NCBI GenBank assembly: GCA_025362975.1
Contig: JANYES010000019.1
Location: forward strand, 310,001 to 374,000
Reading direction: 5' to 3'
DNA length: 64,000 nt
DNA from: Alphaproteobacteria bacterium
GTDB taxonomy: Bacteria; Pseudomonadota; Alphaproteobacteria; Rickettsiales; SXRF01
The position numbers and the translations under genes were made by a program. Every line of letters begins with the position of its first letter. The first letter of the stretch is position 1. Shown here piece after piece: positions 61,913-64,000 of this stretch. The notes under the pieces are model-generated. The model made no database searches. It saw only the letters and a program-made list of their open reading frames with translations, and was not told the DNA's origin.

Positions 61913-62386
61913 ATGGGCAAGAAATACAACACGCAACTGCTCAAGAGCGATTATAGCTACTACGTTGAGCAGGTGGCTGATTTGTTCGGGGTGGATGTTG
62001 CAACCGTCCGGCGCTGGATACGAGAGGATGGGCTGCAACGCATCCCCCATACCCGTCCCCATTTAATTCATAGCAGTGAACTGAAAGCCTTTGCCGACCG
62101 TCAGCAGGTCAAGCGTAAAAAGCCATGCGCCTGTAACGAGGTATTTTGCTTTTCTTGCCAATCACCCCGCACGCCGAAAATCGGAAGCGCAACCACTGCA
62201 CCCCTCCCGAATCGTTGCATCGTGTATAAGGCAAAATGTTCCGAATGTGGGGGCGTTATGAACCGGAATATCCGAGCCGCAGAATGGGGACAAAATCACC
62301 CCCTCGCCATTTATTTAAGTGATGCCACGGGAGAACATAAGGGTGTGCAAGGAACGCACCGTGAATGTTCACTTCAGAAGGGATGA
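61913..62386 (+). CDS. HTH/zinc-ribbon protein linked to integrase
   Basis: 157 residues. N-terminal HTH: YYVEQVADLFGVDVATVRRWIREDGLQ. Zinc-ribbon-like cysteines follow: CACNEVFCFSCQSPRTP and KAKCSECGGVMNRN, with a further Cys near the end. The family is not identified. It sits 9 bases after alpA; the integrase ATG at 62392 follows 5 bases after its stop. A role in element control is inferred. Confidence 0.7.
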   Translation: MGKKYNTQLLKSDYSYYVEQVADLFGVDVATVRRWIREDGLQRIPHTRPHLIHSSELKAFADRQQVKRKKPCACNEVFCFSCQSPRTPKIGSATTAPLPNRCIVYKAKCSECGGVMNRNIRAAEWGQNHPLAIYLSDATGEHKGVQGTHRECSLQKG

Positions 62387-62391
62387 TAGCT

Positions 62392-63477
62392 ATGCCTGAA
62401 TATAACCCACTAAACGAGCGCCTGAAAAAGCAGTATGAAGACACATTGCTGCATGAAAATTACCGTGAGGAACGCACTGCTGATGCCGTCTGGAAAGCCA
62501 TAAATCTGTTTGAAAACTTTACAGGCAGGAAGGACTTTACCACCTTTGACATGGAACAGGCGAAGGCATTTAAACGCTGGCTGATTAAACAGCAAAACGC
62601 TAAAGGGGAATTACTCAGCCTGTCCACGGTGCGCTCCACCTTAAAAATTCTGAGGGATTTTTTCTGCTGGGTGGCAATACACCCGAAATATATCCGCAAG
62701 GTGGACGGGCGGGCAGCGGCATACCTGCGCCTTTCCAACAATGCCGAACGCGCAGGCCGCGCCACCAAGGAATTGCCTGCCCCCACGATGGGGGAAGTGC
62801 ATAAAGTGCTGGAAACCATGCCCAACGTCACAGCCATAGAAAAGCGCGATAGGGCGATTATTGCGTTCATGGCGCTTACGGGGGTGCGGGATGCCGCCCT
62901 GATTAGCCTGAAAATGAAGGATGTGGACAGAGCGAACATGGAAGTGTGGCAAGACCCAAAGCATGTGAAAACCAAAAACCGCAAGGCGATTTCCACCTTC
63001 TTCATGCCGTTCGACCCGCTTTGGCAGGATATTGTCATGGACTGGCTAGATTATACCGAGCAGGAGGGCTTCCTGCCTAACAACCCGTTATTCCCCAAGC
63101 TGGAACTGAAAAGCAACCCTACAACACTGCAATTTGAAGTGACCGGGCTTTCCCGTGAACATTGGGCAAACGCCACGCCCGTACGCCAGATATTCCGCGA
63201 GGCATTTACACGGGCAGGCTTGCCTTATTACAATCCGCACTCCTTCCGCAAACTGCTGGCACACTGGGCGCTGGAAAACTGCACCCAAATGGAGTTTAAG
63301 GCCATCAGCCAGAATATTGGGCATGAACACGCTGGCACTACTTATAATGCCTATGCGGTAATGCCTGATCACAAGCGCCGCAGCGTGATACGCGCTATCG
63401 GCACGGGAAAAACGGACATAAGCCATGTGCCTGACACCATTATGATGGCGGAAATGCAGCGCAGGATGCAGCGTTAA
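62392..63477 (+). CDS. Tyrosine site-specific integrase
   Basis: 361 residues. The start at 62392 is preferred over 62365 and 62383 because AAGGGA lies 9 bases before it. The N-terminal SAM-like core-binding domain precedes the catalytic domain. Catalytic residues: Arg in LTGVRDAALISL, HSFRK for the His-x-x-Arg, the His in IGHEHAG, and the nucleophile Tyr in TTYNAYAV. It catalyses integration and excision of the element encoding alpA and hsdM. Confidence 0.93.
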   Translation: MPEYNPLNERLKKQYEDTLLHENYREERTADAVWKAINLFENFTGRKDFTTFDMEQAKAFKRWLIKQQNAKGELLSLSTVRSTLKILRDFFCWVAIHPKYIRKVDGRAAAYLRLSNNAERAGRATKELPAPTMGEVHKVLETMPNVTAIEKRDRAIIAFMALTGVRDAALISLKMKDVDRANMEVWQDPKHVKTKNRKAISTFFMPFDPLWQDIVMDWLDYTEQEGFLPNNPLFPKLELKSNPTTLQFEVTGLSREHWANATPVRQIFREAFTRAGLPYYNPHSFRKLLAHWALENCTQMEFKAISQNIGHEHAGTTYNAYAVMPDHKRRSVIRAIGTGKTDISHVPDTIMMAEMQRRMQR

Positions 63478-63573
63478 GTATTGTAATAAAATAATTTTTT
63501 ATGTTCTATTCGGTGCGTGCAATTAATTCTCAGCCCTTTATATTGATTAAATTGATATTTCAAGAGGGCGCAC

Positions 63574-64000
63574 ATGAATAACGAACAAATTAAGCAGCTG
63601 GAAAAAGAGCTTTGGGATTCAGCGGATAATCTCCGTGCCAATTCTAAGCTGACTGCCGCCGAATACAAAGACCCTGTTCTGGGGCTTATCCTGCTGCGCT
63701 ATGCCCAGAACCGCTACGATGAAGCGAAGATTACCATTGAGGCTGCTATTCCTGAAGGGCCTCGTGGTAAGCGTGCCGCCACCCAAGCCGATTTCCTTGC
63801 CGCAGGTAGCATGATGCTGCCGGAAAAATCGCAATATGGCTACCTCGCCAACCTGCCAGAAGGCGAAGACATTAACGAAGCAGTCAACGAGGCGATGCGT
63901 TTGATCGAAGCCAGCTACCCCGACCTAGCTGGCATCCTGCCGAAAAACTATCAGGAATTGGATGCCGACCTGCTGCGCGAACTGATCCGCGTGTTCAACA
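63574..64000 (+). CDS. hsdM: Type I restriction-modification methylase HsdM, 3' truncated by window edge
   Basis: 142 residues are visible, running off the window. The N-terminal HsdM signature is clear: IKQLEKELWDSADNLRANSK, LTAAEYKDPVLGLILLRYA, and AATQADFLAAGSMMLPEKSQ. HsdM, with HsdS and HsdR, forms a type I system; the methylase core and partner genes would lie to the right. It follows the integrase by 96 bases, so the restriction system is cargo of the element. Confidence 0.88.
   Translation, partial: MNNEQIKQLEKELWDSADNLRANSKLTAAEYKDPVLGLILLRYAQNRYDEAKITIEAAIPEGPRGKRAATQADFLAAGSMMLPEKSQYGYLANLPEGEDINEAVNEAMRLIEASYPDLAGILPKNYQELDADLLRELIRVFN

Overview
The window looks like a chromosomal stretch of an alphaproteobacterium of moderate GC content. 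Lineage markers are TTGAT-N4-ATCAA (FNR/FixK-type) boxes, an ECF sigma factor paired with a DUF1109/NrsF membrane anti-sigma, an oxyR/ahpC-ahpD locus, and MsrA/MsrB genes. This placement is inference; no rRNA gene is present.

Left part (1-18.0 kb) is accessory DNA. It begins with a LemA/TPM-domain/MgtA-type cluster. Next comes a low-oxygen cassette (flippase-like protein, acetate kinase, phosphotransacetylase, rhodanese, OsmC, ion channel, SnoaL-like protein, glycine-rich stress protein, P1B ATPase) with three FNR-type boxes. A restriction-modification-like locus follows: a GHKL ATPase fused to a nuclease-like C-terminus, a cytosine-C5 methylase, and a 59-residue ribbon-helix-helix gene with a perfect palindrome in front of it. 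The block ends in repeats and the 3' 45 bases of a tRNA-Thr(CGT), a typical scar of integration into a tRNA gene. The full tRNA and integrase would lie left of the window.

Middle part (18.0-59.8 kb) reads mostly as core genome, with several large uncharacterised proteins. It holds a rhomboid protease, a 1,211-residue protein with a degenerate GGDEF-like domain, FKBP, a KefB-type antiporter, an HxlR-SDR-GST electrophile-type cluster, an ECF/NrsF-msr-DUF1223 oxidation-repair cassette with matching promoter motifs, a four-gene glycosyltransferase operon, and oxyR/ahpC/ahpD. A divergent RlmN/Cfr-like radical SAM gene follows. Next is an uncharacterised operon (VWA protein with an HExxH motif, CobS/MoxR-like AAA ATPase, small protein, gluzincin-like HEIAH protein), divergent from a SelO-like pseudokinase gene. 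After that come ArsR/SRPBCC genes, a protein that may contain several helix-turn-helix-like modules, a metallophosphoesterase and recQ.

Right part (59.9-64 kb) begins another accessory region. It has an AT-rich methyltransferase gene and a coiled-coil gene, then an AlpA-type excisionase, an HTH/zinc-ribbon protein, a tyrosine integrase, and the start of a type I restriction-modification hsdM gene cut by the window end.

The best candidates for undescribed biology are the VWA/AAA/protease operon with its SelO-like neighbour (41.6-50.4 kb) and the GHKL-nuclease/Dcm/RHH locus (13.5-16.9 kb).
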